Source: an uncultured Lentisphaeria bacterium
Lineage (GTDB): Bacteria; Verrucomicrobiota; Lentisphaeria; Victivallales; Victivallaceae
DNA: 41,837 nucleotides
Assembly (NCBI GenBank): GCA_903863035.1
Contig: CAIPAT010000377.1
Span: 1 to 41,837, forward strand
Reading direction: 5' to 3'
In this document: in pieces, positions 1 to 8,694 of the stretch
Numbering within the stretch: the first letter of the stretch is position 1
How the letters are laid out: every line of letters starts with the position of its first letter
Translations under genes and position numbers: made by a program
Notes under the pieces: generated by a model
Seen by the model: only the letters and a program-made list of their open reading frames with translations
The model's database searches: none
Told to the model about the DNA's origin: nothing

Positions 1-96
1 ACTTCGCTGGAAACACCAGATGGTATAGCAGTAAGGTTTTATTATGTCTTTTATATATATGTTCGTCCATATCATAATATACACCCTAAATCAAAG

Positions 97-113
97 CCGA
101 CCCAGAGGGTCGG
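97..113 (-). terminator. Hairpin downstream of tRNA-Cys
   Basis: CCGACCC-AGA-GGGTCGG forms a perfect 7-bp stem with a 3-nt loop, about 30 bases beyond the 3' end of the leftward tRNA-Cys. Read on the minus strand it is followed by CTTTGATTT, so the U-tract is weak. A terminator or processing hairpin for the tRNA transcript is plausible but not proven. Confidence 0.4.
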
Positions 114-143
114 GGAATTTACCCAACTAAGATTAAAAAAAAT

Positions 144-217
144 TGGAGGCGCGGACCGGAATTGAACCGGTATACGAGGTTTTGCAGACCACTGCCTAGC
201 CATTCGGCCACCACGCC
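144..217 (-). tRNA. tRNA-Cys (GCA anticodon)
   Basis: The minus strand folds as a complete cloverleaf of 74 nt with CCA encoded. The acceptor stem GGCGTGG pairs with CCGCGCC (one G-U pair), the discriminator is U73, and the T arm is ACCGG-TTCAATT-CCGGT. The anticodon loop CTGCAAA places GCA at 34-36, which reads Cys codons. The 3' end GCGCC-TCCA is the arrangement known from bacterial tRNA-Cys. One pair in the anticodon stem (28-42) is U-U. No neighbouring tRNA is visible. Confidence 0.95.
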
Positions 218-442
218 TTGTCAAGCTTATAAAATAGCCCATACCCCCGATTTTGCTAACAGCAAACCTGAAAATATTGCAAAAAAGTTACCATCTTTTC
301 AATGACACAAGATAGATTTTAACTAAAAACCGGCTTGAATTAAGCCTGAATGTGCGGCAAAAACAACCATGCGATACTTTGCGGCAAAAATATGTTATCC
401 GCAAGGGATTGCTGACATTTTCAAGCAGGATAAATCCGGAAG

Positions 443-574
443 CTATTTTTTGGCTTTCTCCGGCTTGCAGAGATGATTTTTGTCCGATGCTGACGCTCCG
501 CATTTTTTGCAAACGAACTTTGCCTTTTCCTGACTTGCGCCTTTTTTACAGCTGTCTTCACATTTTTTGCTCAT
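443..574 (-). CDS. Cys-rich 43-residue micro-protein, zinc-ribbon-like
   Basis: This is a short leftward open frame of 43 codons ending in TAG. The ATG is preceded by GAGGTG at a normal ribosome-binding distance, which supports real translation. The protein is highly basic (MSKKCEDSCKK start, KAKK end) and has five cysteines: C5, C9, C22, C25 and C36. C22 and C25 form a CxxC knuckle in VCKKCGAS, and a late HLC motif (H34, C36) could supply further ligands. This is the pattern of a small metal-binding knuckle, but I do not recognise a named family. It stands alone between tRNA-Cys and ogt, with a 15-bp inverted repeat upstream of its start. Longer frames overlapping it on both strands lack comparable start signals and look like shadows. 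Confidence 0.6.
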   Translation of the reverse strand: MSKKCEDSCKKGASQEKAKFVCKKCGASASDKNHLCKPEKAKK

Positions 575-634
575 GATGCACCTCTATTTTAGAGTTAATC
601 TTCGCAATTCTTCCCTGGATTCAAAATATACTCA

Positions 635-720
635 GCACATCTGAAAATTAAACACGGAGTGCGAATCCAAACTGGAAAGATCGAAATCCCTCTCCTCTAT
701 TTTTAAATTTTCAGATGTGC
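635..720. repeat. 15-bp perfect inverted repeat, arms 56 bp apart
   Basis: GCACATCTGAAAATT (635-649) is exactly mirrored by AATTTTCAGATGTGC (706-720). Weaker similarity continues outward on both sides (TATACTCA against TATATTCT when both are read in the same sense). The element lies between the 5' end of the micro-protein gene and the 3' end of ogt. The loop is too long for an ordinary terminator, so a small palindromic or mobile-element relic is more likely. Confidence 0.6.
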
Positions 721-781
721 AGAATATAATACCAGCCAAAATGATATACAAGATTTAAAGCGGTAAAAATCAGCCGCCCGG

Positions 782-1321
782 CTACAGCCGCATTATGCAT
801 TCTCCGGCGATTTTACCGGACTGGAGAAAGACAACGCCTTCATTCAGGAGCAGTTGTTTCTTCAACTCCGGTCCGGAACAGTCTGCGTCTTTTTCGCCCA
901 TAAACCCGCCGGCAGTTCCGTCGCTGGCGATTACCCGATGGCATGGGAAGAACAAGGGGAACAGGTTTTTGCGCATTACGCCGCCGATGGCTCTGGCGCC
1001 GCGGGGAGTGGCTGACATTGCCGCCATGGTCGCATAAGAAACAACTTTTCCGCGCGGAACTTTGCGATGCAGTATTTGCAGTACTTTAAGTTCGAAATCC
1101 GACAGGGTTGACAGGTCAAGCACATCCAGCGGCAGGGAAACGGGCTTACCTTGAACAAAGTCGCCGATGAGCTTGAGCAGCTCCGCGGCGCGGGAGCCGG
1201 GCGGCGGCAGTTTGCTGCCGGCTGAACAGCCTGGTTCAACTCTGTTCAGCTTCAATTCTGTTTGGCCGGTACAGGTAATGCGGATTCCTTTCCCGTCGCT
1301 GTAGATAACTGGAGTACCCAT
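782..1321 (-). CDS. ogt: Methylated-DNA--protein-cysteine methyltransferase
   Basis: The 179-residue protein repairs O6-alkylguanine (and O4-alkylthymine) in DNA by irreversible transfer of the alkyl group to its own cysteine. The active-site motif FFPCHRVIASDG is intact with C127, preceded by the helix-turn-helix region RGKVVSYATMAAMSATPRGARAIG that flips the base. The N-terminal part is short and diverged, as in the Ogt/MGMT class without an Ada regulatory domain. It is divergent from recN with a 121-bp shared upstream region, so two DNA-repair genes face each other. The PCHRV motif makes the family assignment firm; the choice of ogt over other MGMT names is conventional. Confidence 0.93.
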   Translation of the reverse strand: MGTPVIYSDGKGIRITCTGQTELKLNRVEPGCSAGSKLPPPGSRAAELLKLIGDFVQGKPVSLPLDVLDLSTLSDFELKVLQILHRKVPRGKVVSYATMAAMSATPRGARAIGGVMRKNLFPLFFPCHRVIASDGTAGGFMGEKDADCSGPELKKQLLLNEGVVFLQSGKIAGECIMRL

Positions 1322-1442
1322 TTTTTTATCTCCGGTGCTTGTATTATAATCATATAAGGGTAATAATAAATCTTAATCCCGATTTCGGTAAAAAACAAAT
1401 ATTTAAAAGCTTTTTCATTATATAGATGTAATAAACGCGTTT

Positions 1443-3110
1443 ATGCTTAACTGGATAAAAATAAAAAATCTGGCCCTGATCGAGCACTCGGAAGTGGAGT
1501 TCGGCGGCGGCTTCAATGTGATTACCGGGGAAACCGGCGCCGGCAAATCGGTATTGCTGGGAACGATCAATCTGCTGCTCGGCGAACGTGCCGATAAAGG
1601 GGTAATCCGTTCCGGCGCGGAGCGCTGTGAAGTGTCCGCCGGGATTTCACTTTCCGCGGAAACTTACCGGACTTTAAAGCCGATTCTGGAGGCAGCGGAA
1701 ATCCCGATAGAAGAGGCGGCTCCAGAGTTGCAGCTGCGCCGGGTGATTTCCCAGAACCAGACAAAAAACCTGATCAACGACACCCCGGTTACTTTGCAAA
1801 CCTTGAAAAGCATTGGCGAACTGCTGGTGGATGTGCATGCGGCAAACGAGCATCAGTCGCTCTTTTCCCAGTCCTGTCAGCTGGATATGCTGGACCGCTA
1901 TTCGCAGCTCGAAAAACAGTTGCAGGAGTGTGCCTCGATTTGCGGTGAAATTAAAGCGCTACGGGAAAAAAGAGACAGCATGTTTAAAGATCTGCCGACA
2001 ACGATAGAAGCGGAACATCTGCGAATGACCGTTGAGGAGATTGAACGCGCTGCGCCAGAGCCGGGCGAAGATGAACGGCTTTCGGCACGTCACCGCGTCG
2101 CCGCCAACGCCAAGCAGATTATGGAACATGCCGCGGAGTCGGTTCAAATCCTGAACGAGTCGGAAAACTCCATAGCCGATCAATTGGCAACAGTATACCG
2201 CAATATTCATGAACTTGAGAAAAGCGACCCGGAAAAAGGCGGAGAAATGGTTCAGGCCTGCGACCAGATCAACGAATTGCTCCGGGACCTGGCAGGCCGG
2301 ATTGAAGATTACAGCAGACGCGTCGAGCTGGACGAACAGGAGTTTATGGAGCTGGAATCCCGGCTGAGCGCGATTCAGACGCTGAAGCGACGTTACGGGC
2401 CAGGCCTTGACAATGTCCTTGAAAACCTGGAAAGCGCCAGACAGCGGCTGGAATTATTCAGCAATGCGGAAAAAAAGCGTCAGGAACTGGATGCAGAAGA
2501 ACAGTCTTTAGCCCATAAATTGCGTAAAGCGGCGGAAAAGCTTTCCGCCGCCAGAAAAAAGTCAGCTGATACTTTCCGCTGTAAAGTTATTGATAAACTC
2601 AAGACGCTGGGCTTTCTGCGCAGTGCGCTGGACATAAGTTTTGCTGAAATCGTGCCCGGCGAGAAAGGCATGGACCGGATTGATTTCATGTTTTCCGCCA
2701 ATCCCGGAGAAGAACTTCAGCCGTTGCGCAGTATCGGCAGCAGCGGGGAAATATCCAGAGTCATGCTGGCGTTGAAAACAGTGCTGGCCGATGCCGATTC
2801 ACTGCCGATACTGGTTTTTGACGAAATTGACGTGAACATCGGCGGGGAAACCGCCAATCAGGTGGGAATTGAACTGAAGGCCCTGGGACGGAAGCATCAG
2901 GTATTGTGCATTTCCCATCTGGCCCAGGTTGCAGCTCAGTCAGACGCACATTATATGGTGCAGAAAGAGGTTGTCGGCAATCGCACCTGTTCCAGAATTG
3001 CCCGGCTTGACCATGTGGCCAAAGTCAAAGAAATCGGACGGATGCTGGGTGGCGGCAAAGCGGCCGCCGCGCATGCGAAAGAATTAATCGCAGCGGTTGC
3101 GAGTTCCTGA
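1443..3110 (+). CDS. recN: DNA repair protein RecN
   Basis: This 555-residue SMC-like ATPase acts in double-strand break repair and is of full family length. The N-terminal Walker A is GETGAGKS at residues 29-36. The middle is rich in Glu, Lys, Gln and Arg and is expected to form the coiled coil. The C-terminal half has the signature SSGEISRVMLALK followed by Walker B LPILVFDEIDVNIGG, and ends with CISHLAQVAAQSDAH, all typical of RecN. The start ATG opens directly on the conserved MLNWIKIKNLALIE. It is divergent from ogt and followed 32 bp later by an unrelated secreted protein, so co-transcription downstream is possible. Confidence 0.96.
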   Translation: MLNWIKIKNLALIEHSEVEFGGGFNVITGETGAGKSVLLGTINLLLGERADKGVIRSGAERCEVSAGISLSAETYRTLKPILEAAEIPIEEAAPELQLRRVISQNQTKNLINDTPVTLQTLKSIGELLVDVHAANEHQSLFSQSCQLDMLDRYSQLEKQLQECASICGEIKALREKRDSMFKDLPTTIEAEHLRMTVEEIERAAPEPGEDERLSARHRVAANAKQIMEHAAESVQILNESENSIADQLATVYRNIHELEKSDPEKGGEMVQACDQINELLRDLAGRIEDYSRRVELDEQEFMELESRLSAIQTLKRRYGPGLDNVLENLESARQRLELFSNAEKKRQELDAEEQSLAHKLRKAAEKLSAARKKSADTFRCKVIDKLKTLGFLRSALDISFAEIVPGEKGMDRIDFMFSANPGEELQPLRSIGSSGEISRVMLALKTVLADADSLPILVFDEIDVNIGGETANQVGIELKALGRKHQVLCISHLAQVAAQSDAHYMVQKEVVGNRTCSRIARLDHVAKVKEIGRMLGGGKAAAAHAKELIAAVASS

Positions 3111-3142
3111 TTTTTATATTATTTCAACATAAAGAGATTAAA

Positions 3143-4600
3143 ATGAAAAACGAAATGACGGATCGAAGCTGCAGCGGCAGAAAAATGTTTTTAGCGGCAT
3201 TATCAATTTCACTTCTGACGTTATTCGCGCCGGTTGCGGTTACAGCGGCAAACCCGGAACCGATCGGCAGAATGGAGATCGTGTCATTAACGGATTTTGC
3301 CGGCAACGCCGGTAAATTAGCCGAAAAAATTTCTCCTGATCTTCAAGCGCTGCCGTTTCTCGGCATCATCGCGCTGACGCTGAATCCGGAATATCAGTCG
3401 CTGGATTTTTCCGCCCCGGTATCCGTTTTTATTTATTCAAAAGAGGATAAATTTTTGTGGTGTGCCGCGGTCGGCATCAATGGGAGCCAGAAGCTGCCGG
3501 CAACGGTAAAATTACTCGGGCATGAAGCTTTCGTCAAAAAACTGGGAAACAGGATTGGCTTGAGTTATTCCAACCCGCTGCTGAATTCCATAAATACACT
3601 GCCTCCGTTGATCACGCCGGTAAAAGATGACAACCTTTCGACGATACTCATGAACCTGGACGTTGCCAAATACCTGAACGGATGCAAAGATGATTATAGC
3701 GAATTCAGGAATAAATATCTGGAAAGCGCCTTGTTAAGAAACCTGGAAAATAATCACGGCAAAGAGTCGGCGGAAAAGATGAAACAAACGGCGGAAGAAG
3801 TCGAAAAATTAATCCGTCAGATTGGCAAAATGATGGTTAAAATTAACGTGCTGCCGGACTATATTGATCTCCGGATCACGGTTGAACCGGCTTCCGGTTC
3901 TGATTTGTCAGAATTTATTTCCAGGCAAAGCCAGAATAAAATACAGTTGATGCCTGTAGTAAAAAACAAAGCGATAACCGCTTCGGCAGATATTGAATCC
4001 GCCCCGGACATGGTTCGCCGGCTGCCGGGATTGCTTTTCGAATTTCAGAATAATCCGCAACTGCAATCTGGCATTAAAAGTCTGCTGGCGGTAATTACCG
4101 CCTCCATCGACAACCGGTTCAGTTATTATACGGACCTGGAAAACGGCAAGCCGGTTTTCTTTCTGAAAACAGAGAGCAGAACGGAAAAAATTTCTTTTCT
4201 CAAAAAGACGTTTGATATCGAAGGCATTAAACCTTTGTCGGATGAAACGTATTGCATAAAAGAGTATGACGGCGTAAAACATCCGGCGATATACTGCAAA
4301 CTGTATTATGACACGATAGCCGTCGTCAGCGGGAATATTGATGCAAAGCGGGCATTGGACCTGCTGAAAGAATCTGAAAATCCGGGCAATCTGCTGACAC
4401 TGGAAAAGCAGGACAACCCCATACAGATATTTATGCAGCACGACAAAGAACTGGTCCCGTCATCAGTCGCGGTAGATATGAAAGACAACCGCATCAATAT
4501 AAAAATCAAGGTAAATCCGCAACTGGTCAAGAAATTTATTCCGGCAATGCTGCTGGCAAAAAGCCGAAATGCAATAGTTCCGTCGTCGCTGTCAAATTGA
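3143..4600 (+). CDS. Uncharacterised secreted protein, 485 residues
   Basis: No family is recognised. A basic start followed by a hydrophobic stretch (FLAALSISLLTLFAPVAVTA, residues about 15-34) ends in an Ala-rich cleavage-like site, so export is likely. The mature part is rich in Lys, Asp and Asn and has no catalytic motif that I can see. A Lys/Glu-rich stretch around residues 205-230 (KESAEKMKQTAEEVEKLIRQ) is probably helical or a short coiled coil. AAGAG lies just before the ATG. Its 3' end overlaps the convergent larC by 9 bases. It follows recN by 32 bp but shows no functional link. An extracytoplasmic structural or binding role is a guess only. Confidence 0.75.
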   Translation: MKNEMTDRSCSGRKMFLAALSISLLTLFAPVAVTAANPEPIGRMEIVSLTDFAGNAGKLAEKISPDLQALPFLGIIALTLNPEYQSLDFSAPVSVFIYSKEDKFLWCAAVGINGSQKLPATVKLLGHEAFVKKLGNRIGLSYSNPLLNSINTLPPLITPVKDDNLSTILMNLDVAKYLNGCKDDYSEFRNKYLESALLRNLENNHGKESAEKMKQTAEEVEKLIRQIGKMMVKINVLPDYIDLRITVEPASGSDLSEFISRQSQNKIQLMPVVKNKAITASADIESAPDMVRRLPGLLFEFQNNPQLQSGIKSLLAVITASIDNRFSYYTDLENGKPVFFLKTESRTEKISFLKKTFDIEGIKPLSDETYCIKEYDGVKHPAIYCKLYYDTIAVVSGNIDAKRALDLLKESENPGNLLTLEKQDNPIQIFMQHDKELVPSSVAVDMKDNRINIKIKVNPQLVKKFIPAMLLAKSRNAIVPSSLSN

Positions 4601-5818
4601 CGGCTTGCTCTTAAATGCTTTAACCGCCGCCAGATAAACATCTCTTACAGCGACGCCGGACTCTCCGGAAAGGCGGATGCAGTCGTCTATCTCCGGGGAA
4701 CAGGTGATGTCCCTGCCGTTTCTGCTGCCAACTTTAATTTTTACTTTGCCGTAAGACGTTTGGGCTTGCTCAAATCTTCGTTCAAGACATTGTCTGACTG
4801 CCGTATATTCCCGGATGCCGAAGGTTGTCGTTTCCTGAAAGATAATATCGTAAATAGTTTTCCTGCAATCATTTCTGCAAATGACGGAAAGCATGATTCC
4901 CGGCCGCTGTTTTTTCATCAGGATTGGCGTCGTCCAGACGTCAAGCGCTCCGGCGCTGAGCAGCCGTTCGAAAAGCGGACCGATAAATTCTGCCGGACAG
5001 TCGTCAATATTAGTCTCCAGAACAATAACGGAATCAGTGTCGTCATTATGCTCCGGCATGGTATTTCCCGCAGATTCATAAAGGATTGCGCGCAGGAGGT
5101 TCGGCCTGGCATCCAACTTTCTATGTCCGAAACTGTTAGCAACATCGGTCAGTTTGCTTCCATCAGGAACTTCCACATGAGGCCAGACTGAAAGCAACGC
5201 GGCACCAGTCGGGGTCACCAGTTCATAGGGTTCATCCGTCAAAACGGATTTCAGATTTTTCATCAGTTCGATGGTGGCCGGAGCGGGAATCGGGTATATG
5301 CCATGCCGGCATTTGAAAGTTCCCTGCCCTGACGGCAGCGGAGAAACGGAAATCCCCTGCACCCCAAGCATTTCCAGCGCCAGACAGCAGCCGGTGATAT
5401 CAACGATAGAATCAACTGCCCCGACTTCGTGGAAATGCACTTTATCTGACGGCATATTGTGAATTTTGCCTTCTGCCGCGGCAAGTGCCGCAAATACGCG
5501 AATGCTTGTTGCTTTGACCGTATCCGTCAATCTGCTTTTTCCGATAATTTGCCGGATATCGGCAAAAGTGCGTCCGTCATGTTCATGATGATGTTCATGC
5601 GAATGATGAGAATGCAACTCTTCGATTTCCACTTTTGCGGTAATGCCATTGATCCCGTAGGATTCTTTCGGCGCAATGGTTATCCTGAATTTTTCATCAG
5701 GCAGCAGCGAAGCAAGTTCGCGGCTCAAAATATTCACATCCGCACCAAGTCCGATAAGTGCGCCGAGGATCATGTCGCCGCTGGCTCCGCCGACACTGTC
5801 GAATCTGATGACTTTCAT
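4592..5818 (-). CDS. larC: Nickel-pincer cofactor biosynthesis protein LarC
   Basis: LarC inserts nickel into the pyridinium bis-thiocarboxylate precursor to give the nickel-pincer nucleotide used by lactate racemase-type enzymes. The 408-residue protein starts with the family signature RFDSVGGASGDMILGALIGLGAD. It carries a His-rich stretch at residues 69-80 (HSHHSHEHHHEH), likely to bind nickel, and has KVHFHEVGAVDSIVDITG further on. Both halves are in one uninterrupted frame, unlike species where larC is expressed through a frameshift. It is the last gene of a leftward run, 12 bp after pgl, and overlaps the convergent unknown gene by 9 bases. LarA, LarB and LarE are not in the window. Confidence 0.93.
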   Translation of the reverse strand: MKVIRFDSVGGASGDMILGALIGLGADVNILSRELASLLPDEKFRITIAPKESYGINGITAKVEIEELHSHHSHEHHHEHDGRTFADIRQIIGKSRLTDTVKATSIRVFAALAAAEGKIHNMPSDKVHFHEVGAVDSIVDITGCCLALEMLGVQGISVSPLPSGQGTFKCRHGIYPIPAPATIELMKNLKSVLTDEPYELVTPTGAALLSVWPHVEVPDGSKLTDVANSFGHRKLDARPNLLRAILYESAGNTMPEHNDDTDSVIVLETNIDDCPAEFIGPLFERLLSAGALDVWTTPILMKKQRPGIMLSVICRNDCRKTIYDIIFQETTTFGIREYTAVRQCLERRFEQAQTSYGKVKIKVGSRNGRDITCSPEIDDCIRLSGESGVAVRDVYLAAVKAFKSKPSI

Positions 5819-5830
5819 AACATACTCCGA

Positions 5831-6559
5831 TTATCTGTTTAAGCCGCAGACAAACCATACCGCTGGTCCGGCAGCGGGGCGGACCAGCTGTGCCGGATAT
5901 TTTATCCGGTTCCCGCAATTGCTAATATATTCCGCCAGATGAAATTTTTCATGGTCTGAAACCAGAAAAAATAAATTTGCCGCGGAATTAAGCACCGGCA
6001 GAGTAAGTGTTACCCTCGGCACGGCGGGCTGGACAGTCACCGGAGGACCTACTTTTATCGCGAATCGCCGATTTTCCTTCAACGAAGCGGTGTCCGGAAA
6101 CAGCGATGCGGTGTGTCCGTCATAGCCGATGCCCATCTGGACAATGTCGAAAATCGGAATGCCTTCAGCTGTTCTCCGCATTCTTTTATAGTTATGGAGC
6201 AGCAGTTCGTAATCGTCAGCGGCAGCAGTTTTTTCCGCTTCAATCCGGAGGATGTTCTGCCGGGGCACCGGAACGTTTGCCAGCAGCAGACGCGCCGCTC
6301 TCCCGAAATTACTTAACTCGGAGTCCGGCGGAACGCAGCGGTCATCCACCCAGAAAAAATGTCCTTTGGACCATTCAATACGCTCCCGGTATTCCCTTGC
6401 CAGCAGCACAAACAGTTCATCCGGGGTTGTTCCACCTGAAAGCGCAACGGTAAAAAATCCGGAATCTTTGACCGCGCTTGCCGCACAGTCGCAGAAAAAC
6501 CGGGCGGCCGCAGCGAAAACTTCGCTTTTACCGGGAAAGACTTTGAAATTATCGTTCAT
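5831..6559 (-). CDS. pgl: 6-phosphogluconolactonase
   Basis: The enzyme hydrolyses 6-phosphoglucono-1,5-lactone to 6-phosphogluconate in the oxidative pentose phosphate pathway. The 242-residue protein has the DevB/SOL-type landmarks VALSGGTTPDELF near residue 45, HFFWVDDRCVPPDSELSNF around residue 90, and IVQMGIGYDGHTASLFPD around residue 145, where the GxDGHTASLFP stretch carries the catalytic region. It lies 14 bp downstream of marC and 12 bp upstream of larC, in the same leftward transcript. Glucose-6-phosphate dehydrogenase is not nearby. An alternative reading as glucosamine-6-phosphate deaminase is unlikely given the GHTASLFP form. Confidence 0.92.
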   Translation of the reverse strand: MNDNFKVFPGKSEVFAAAARFFCDCAASAVKDSGFFTVALSGGTTPDELFVLLAREYRERIEWSKGHFFWVDDRCVPPDSELSNFGRAARLLLANVPVPRQNILRIEAEKTAAADDYELLLHNYKRMRRTAEGIPIFDIVQMGIGYDGHTASLFPDTASLKENRRFAIKVGPPVTVQPAVPRVTLTLPVLNSAANLFFLVSDHEKFHLAEYISNCGNRIKYPAQLVRPAAGPAVWFVCGLNR

Positions 6560-6573
6560 TGAAAATGCCTGAT

Positions 6574-7179
6574 TTACTTGCTGAAAAGGAAGTTTTTAAT
6601 ACCAGTGAAAATGATTTGAGAGGCCAGCGCCGCCAGCATCAGTCCGGTTAGTTTTGACAGTATATTCAATCCCTTTTTTCCAATAGCGTGTTCGATCCAG
6701 TTACCCACAAACAGCATACTTCCAGCAAGCAGGACAGCCACCGCAATACCGGAAACGTCAGCCATTTTTTCGGAAACGGTTGTCGCCGACCCGCCCATTA
6801 CCAGCAACGCCCCGATTGTGCCGGGGCCAATAGTAAACGGGATAGACAGCGGTACCACGGAGATATCGCCTTCTTCAGCATCCGGCATGGCCGGGGTTTT
6901 TCCAGAAATCAGATCATATGCGGTGAAGAAAAGGATAATCCCGGCCCCGATTCTGAATGCATCCAGCGTAATTCCAAGAAAATAAAACAGCGGTACTCCG
7001 AAAAAATAAAGCAGCAGACAGATAACTAAATTAGCCAGCATTGTTTTCGCAGCGACGGCATTACGCTGAGACCGGCTCATGTGCTGAGTCATCGCCACAA
7101 ACATGGACAGGATAAAAAATGGAGTCAACAGAAAAAAAATCTTGATGAGTACCGCGACAAACGAATTTTCTGGAGACAT
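6574..7179 (-). CDS. MarC family integral membrane protein
   Basis: This 201-residue protein is almost entirely hydrophobic with about six membrane segments, matching the MarC/UPF0056 family. Recognisable features are the start leading into FFLLTPFFILSMFV, the central SIPFTIGPGTIGALLVMG (the Pro-Gly-Pro-Gly region conserved in the family) and IARKxG-like GKKGLNILSKLTGLMLAALASQII near the end. The biochemical function of the family is unknown; the old link to multiple antibiotic resistance has not held up. It sits between serA and pgl with spacings of 25 and 14 bp, so it is probably co-transcribed. Confidence 0.88.
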   Translation of the reverse strand: MSPENSFVAVLIKIFFLLTPFFILSMFVAMTQHMSRSQRNAVAAKTMLANLVICLLLYFFGVPLFYFLGITLDAFRIGAGIILFFTAYDLISGKTPAMPDAEEGDISVVPLSIPFTIGPGTIGALLVMGGSATTVSEKMADVSGIAVAVLLAGSMLFVGNWIEHAIGKKGLNILSKLTGLMLAALASQIIFTGIKNFLFSK

Positions 7180-7204
7180 TTAAAATACCTTCAAATTAAT
7201 AAGT

Positions 7205-8389
7205 TCAGTTTAATAGAACCTTGATAATATTATTATCCTGTTCAATGGATTTGATGGTTTCCGGAGCTGGTTCGGCATCGAGCCGGAGCGTACACGAAGC
7301 CGCGTGTCCGCCTTCAAAGATCAAATTTTCCATCTCTTCAATATTGATACCATCATTTCTGAGTTTGTCAAGCACTCCGGCAAGAACTCCGACACAATTA
7401 TAGTGACGAACGACCAGATTAATGATGGCAGATGACTTGGCGCTGATGTTTACCGTATTCAACGGTCTGCCGGTTCGTTTGTAAGATTCAACTATTTTCA
7501 CCACTTCTGCGGCGATGGCTTCAGAGGCCTGTTCGGTGGATGCCCCGATGTGCGGAGTCCCGGTAATCATTTGAGCCAGTTCGGTATCGACAAAGTCAGC
7601 TTCTCCGCCCGCCGGTTCGTTTTCAAAAACATCTGCAGCAACATTCAACCCTTGCGCTTTGATTGCATCCTTAAGCGCGGCACTATCGACGATTTCGCCA
7701 CGGGAGGTATTGACAAATATCCCACCGCTTTTCATGCGGAACAGAAAATCTTTACCAATAAGATGTTTCATTTCAGCAGCATAGGCCAGATGAACACTGA
7801 TTGCGTCGGCTTTTTCCGCAACTTCCGGCAGACTGGCGCAATATCCGATTTTCATCTCTTCGGCGGCTTCCGGAGTCAGACTGCGCGACCAGGCGATCAC
7901 ATTCATGCCGAGGCCTTTGGCCCGCTCGGCCACAGCTTTGCCGATAGATCCAAGCCCGATAATTCCCAGCGTCCGGTCTTTAAGTCCGCTGGCTTTGCTG
8001 TATTCTTTTTTCCGCCATTTGCCGTTTCGCAAATCGATTGCGGCATTTACAATCATCCGGTCGGCGGCAATCAGCAGACCGATTGCAAGCTCGGCTACGG
8101 CCGCAGTATTTTTGCCCGGACAATTGGCAACGTGGATTCCGCGACTGCTGGCGGCATCAAGATCAATCGTATTGACTCCGGCCCCGGCGCGGATTATCAG
8201 CGAAAGCAGTGGCGCGGATTTTATCGCTTCGGCGGTTACTTTGGTCGAACGCACAATCAGAATTTCTATATCCGCGAGGTTTTGCGGCAGTTCCTCCGCG
8301 GACACTGATTTGCAGATTACGCGGCCGCCGAGCTTTTCCAATTGCGCGTTTACCGCGTCCGACAGTTTGTCCACAACTAATATCTTCAT
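7205..8389 (-). CDS. serA: D-3-phosphoglycerate dehydrogenase
   Basis: The enzyme oxidises 3-phosphoglycerate with NAD in the first step of serine synthesis. The 394-residue protein has an N-terminal substrate domain, the Rossmann motif LGIIGLGSIGKAVAERAKGLG near residue 145, the nucleotide and substrate segment MKSGGIFVNTSRGEIVD, and the catalytic His in TGTPHIGASTEQASEA. The C-terminus from about residue 325 (VGVLAGVLDKLRNDGINIEEMEN) is a single ACT-like regulatory domain. The large intervening domain of the longest SerA types is absent. It is the promoter-proximal gene of the leftward run serA-marC-pgl-larC. A related 2-hydroxyacid dehydrogenase is possible, but the ACT domain favours SerA. 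Confidence 0.9.
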   Translation of the reverse strand: MKILVVDKLSDAVNAQLEKLGGRVICKSVSAEELPQNLADIEILIVRSTKVTAEAIKSAPLLSLIIRAGAGVNTIDLDAASSRGIHVANCPGKNTAAVAELAIGLLIAADRMIVNAAIDLRNGKWRKKEYSKASGLKDRTLGIIGLGSIGKAVAERAKGLGMNVIAWSRSLTPEAAEEMKIGYCASLPEVAEKADAISVHLAYAAEMKHLIGKDFLFRMKSGGIFVNTSRGEIVDSAALKDAIKAQGLNVAADVFENEPAGGEADFVDTELAQMITGTPHIGASTEQASEAIAAEVVKIVESYKRTGRPLNTVNISAKSSAIINLVVRHYNCVGVLAGVLDKLRNDGINIEEMENLIFEGGHAASCTLRLDAEPAPETIKSIEQDNNIIKVLLN

Positions 8390-8537
8390 TTTTTTCTCCC
8401 GTTAAAAAAAACCGTACAGTTGGTTTATGCTTATAAATTAACTGTTTAAAAGAAGGATGCAAGTTTTCCAATTGATTTCACCCATTTTGGACTCCGGTTT
8501 CCCTCTTTCCACTTGGCCCCTTTTCTCGCTTTCAACT

Positions 8538-8558
8538 CCCGCAAAGCGGGCGCTTTTT
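8538..8558 (+). terminator. Orphan terminator-like hairpin
   Basis: CCCGC-AAA-GCGGG followed by CGCTTTTT has the form of a Rho-independent terminator on the plus strand. No plus-strand gene ends just upstream, because the flanking genes are leftward. It may be the remainder of a lost rightward gene, or may block transcription entering the island. Confidence 0.4.
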
Positions 8559-8570
8559 ACTAATTAGTGA

Positions 8571-8631
8571 TTTTGTCAATAGAAACCGTGATGTCAGGCT
8601 CAAACGAGGCGGTAACGTGGATTTTTGAAAC
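8571..8631 (+). repeat. Left copy of 61-bp imperfect direct repeat
   Basis: Aligned without gaps to 10550-10610, 46 of 61 positions match by hand count (about 75%). The strongest blocks are TTTTGTCAAT at the start, CTCAAA in the middle, GGCGGTAA, and ATTTTT followed by AAAC at the end. The two copies bracket the Fic gene and the transposase remnant. Confidence 0.6.
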
Positions 8632-8667
8632 TTATGATTTTGGGGGAAGAAAAATAAATGCCAATTT

Positions 8668-8694
8668 AACAGGGATGAACAGGATGGACAGGAT
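8668..8694 (+). repeat. Short tandem GATGRACAG-type repeat
   Basis: Degenerate units GATGAACAG and GATGGACAG follow each other, then GAT. Similar ACAGGAT-type intergenic tracts occur in many bacteria without a known function. It is a minor feature and does not encode a protein. Confidence 0.4.

Noticed and set aside
288..576. Overlapping frames of 74 codons on both strands
   Set aside because: They lie in other frames over the Cys-rich micro-protein and have no start signals. The shorter frame 443-574 has the better evidence.
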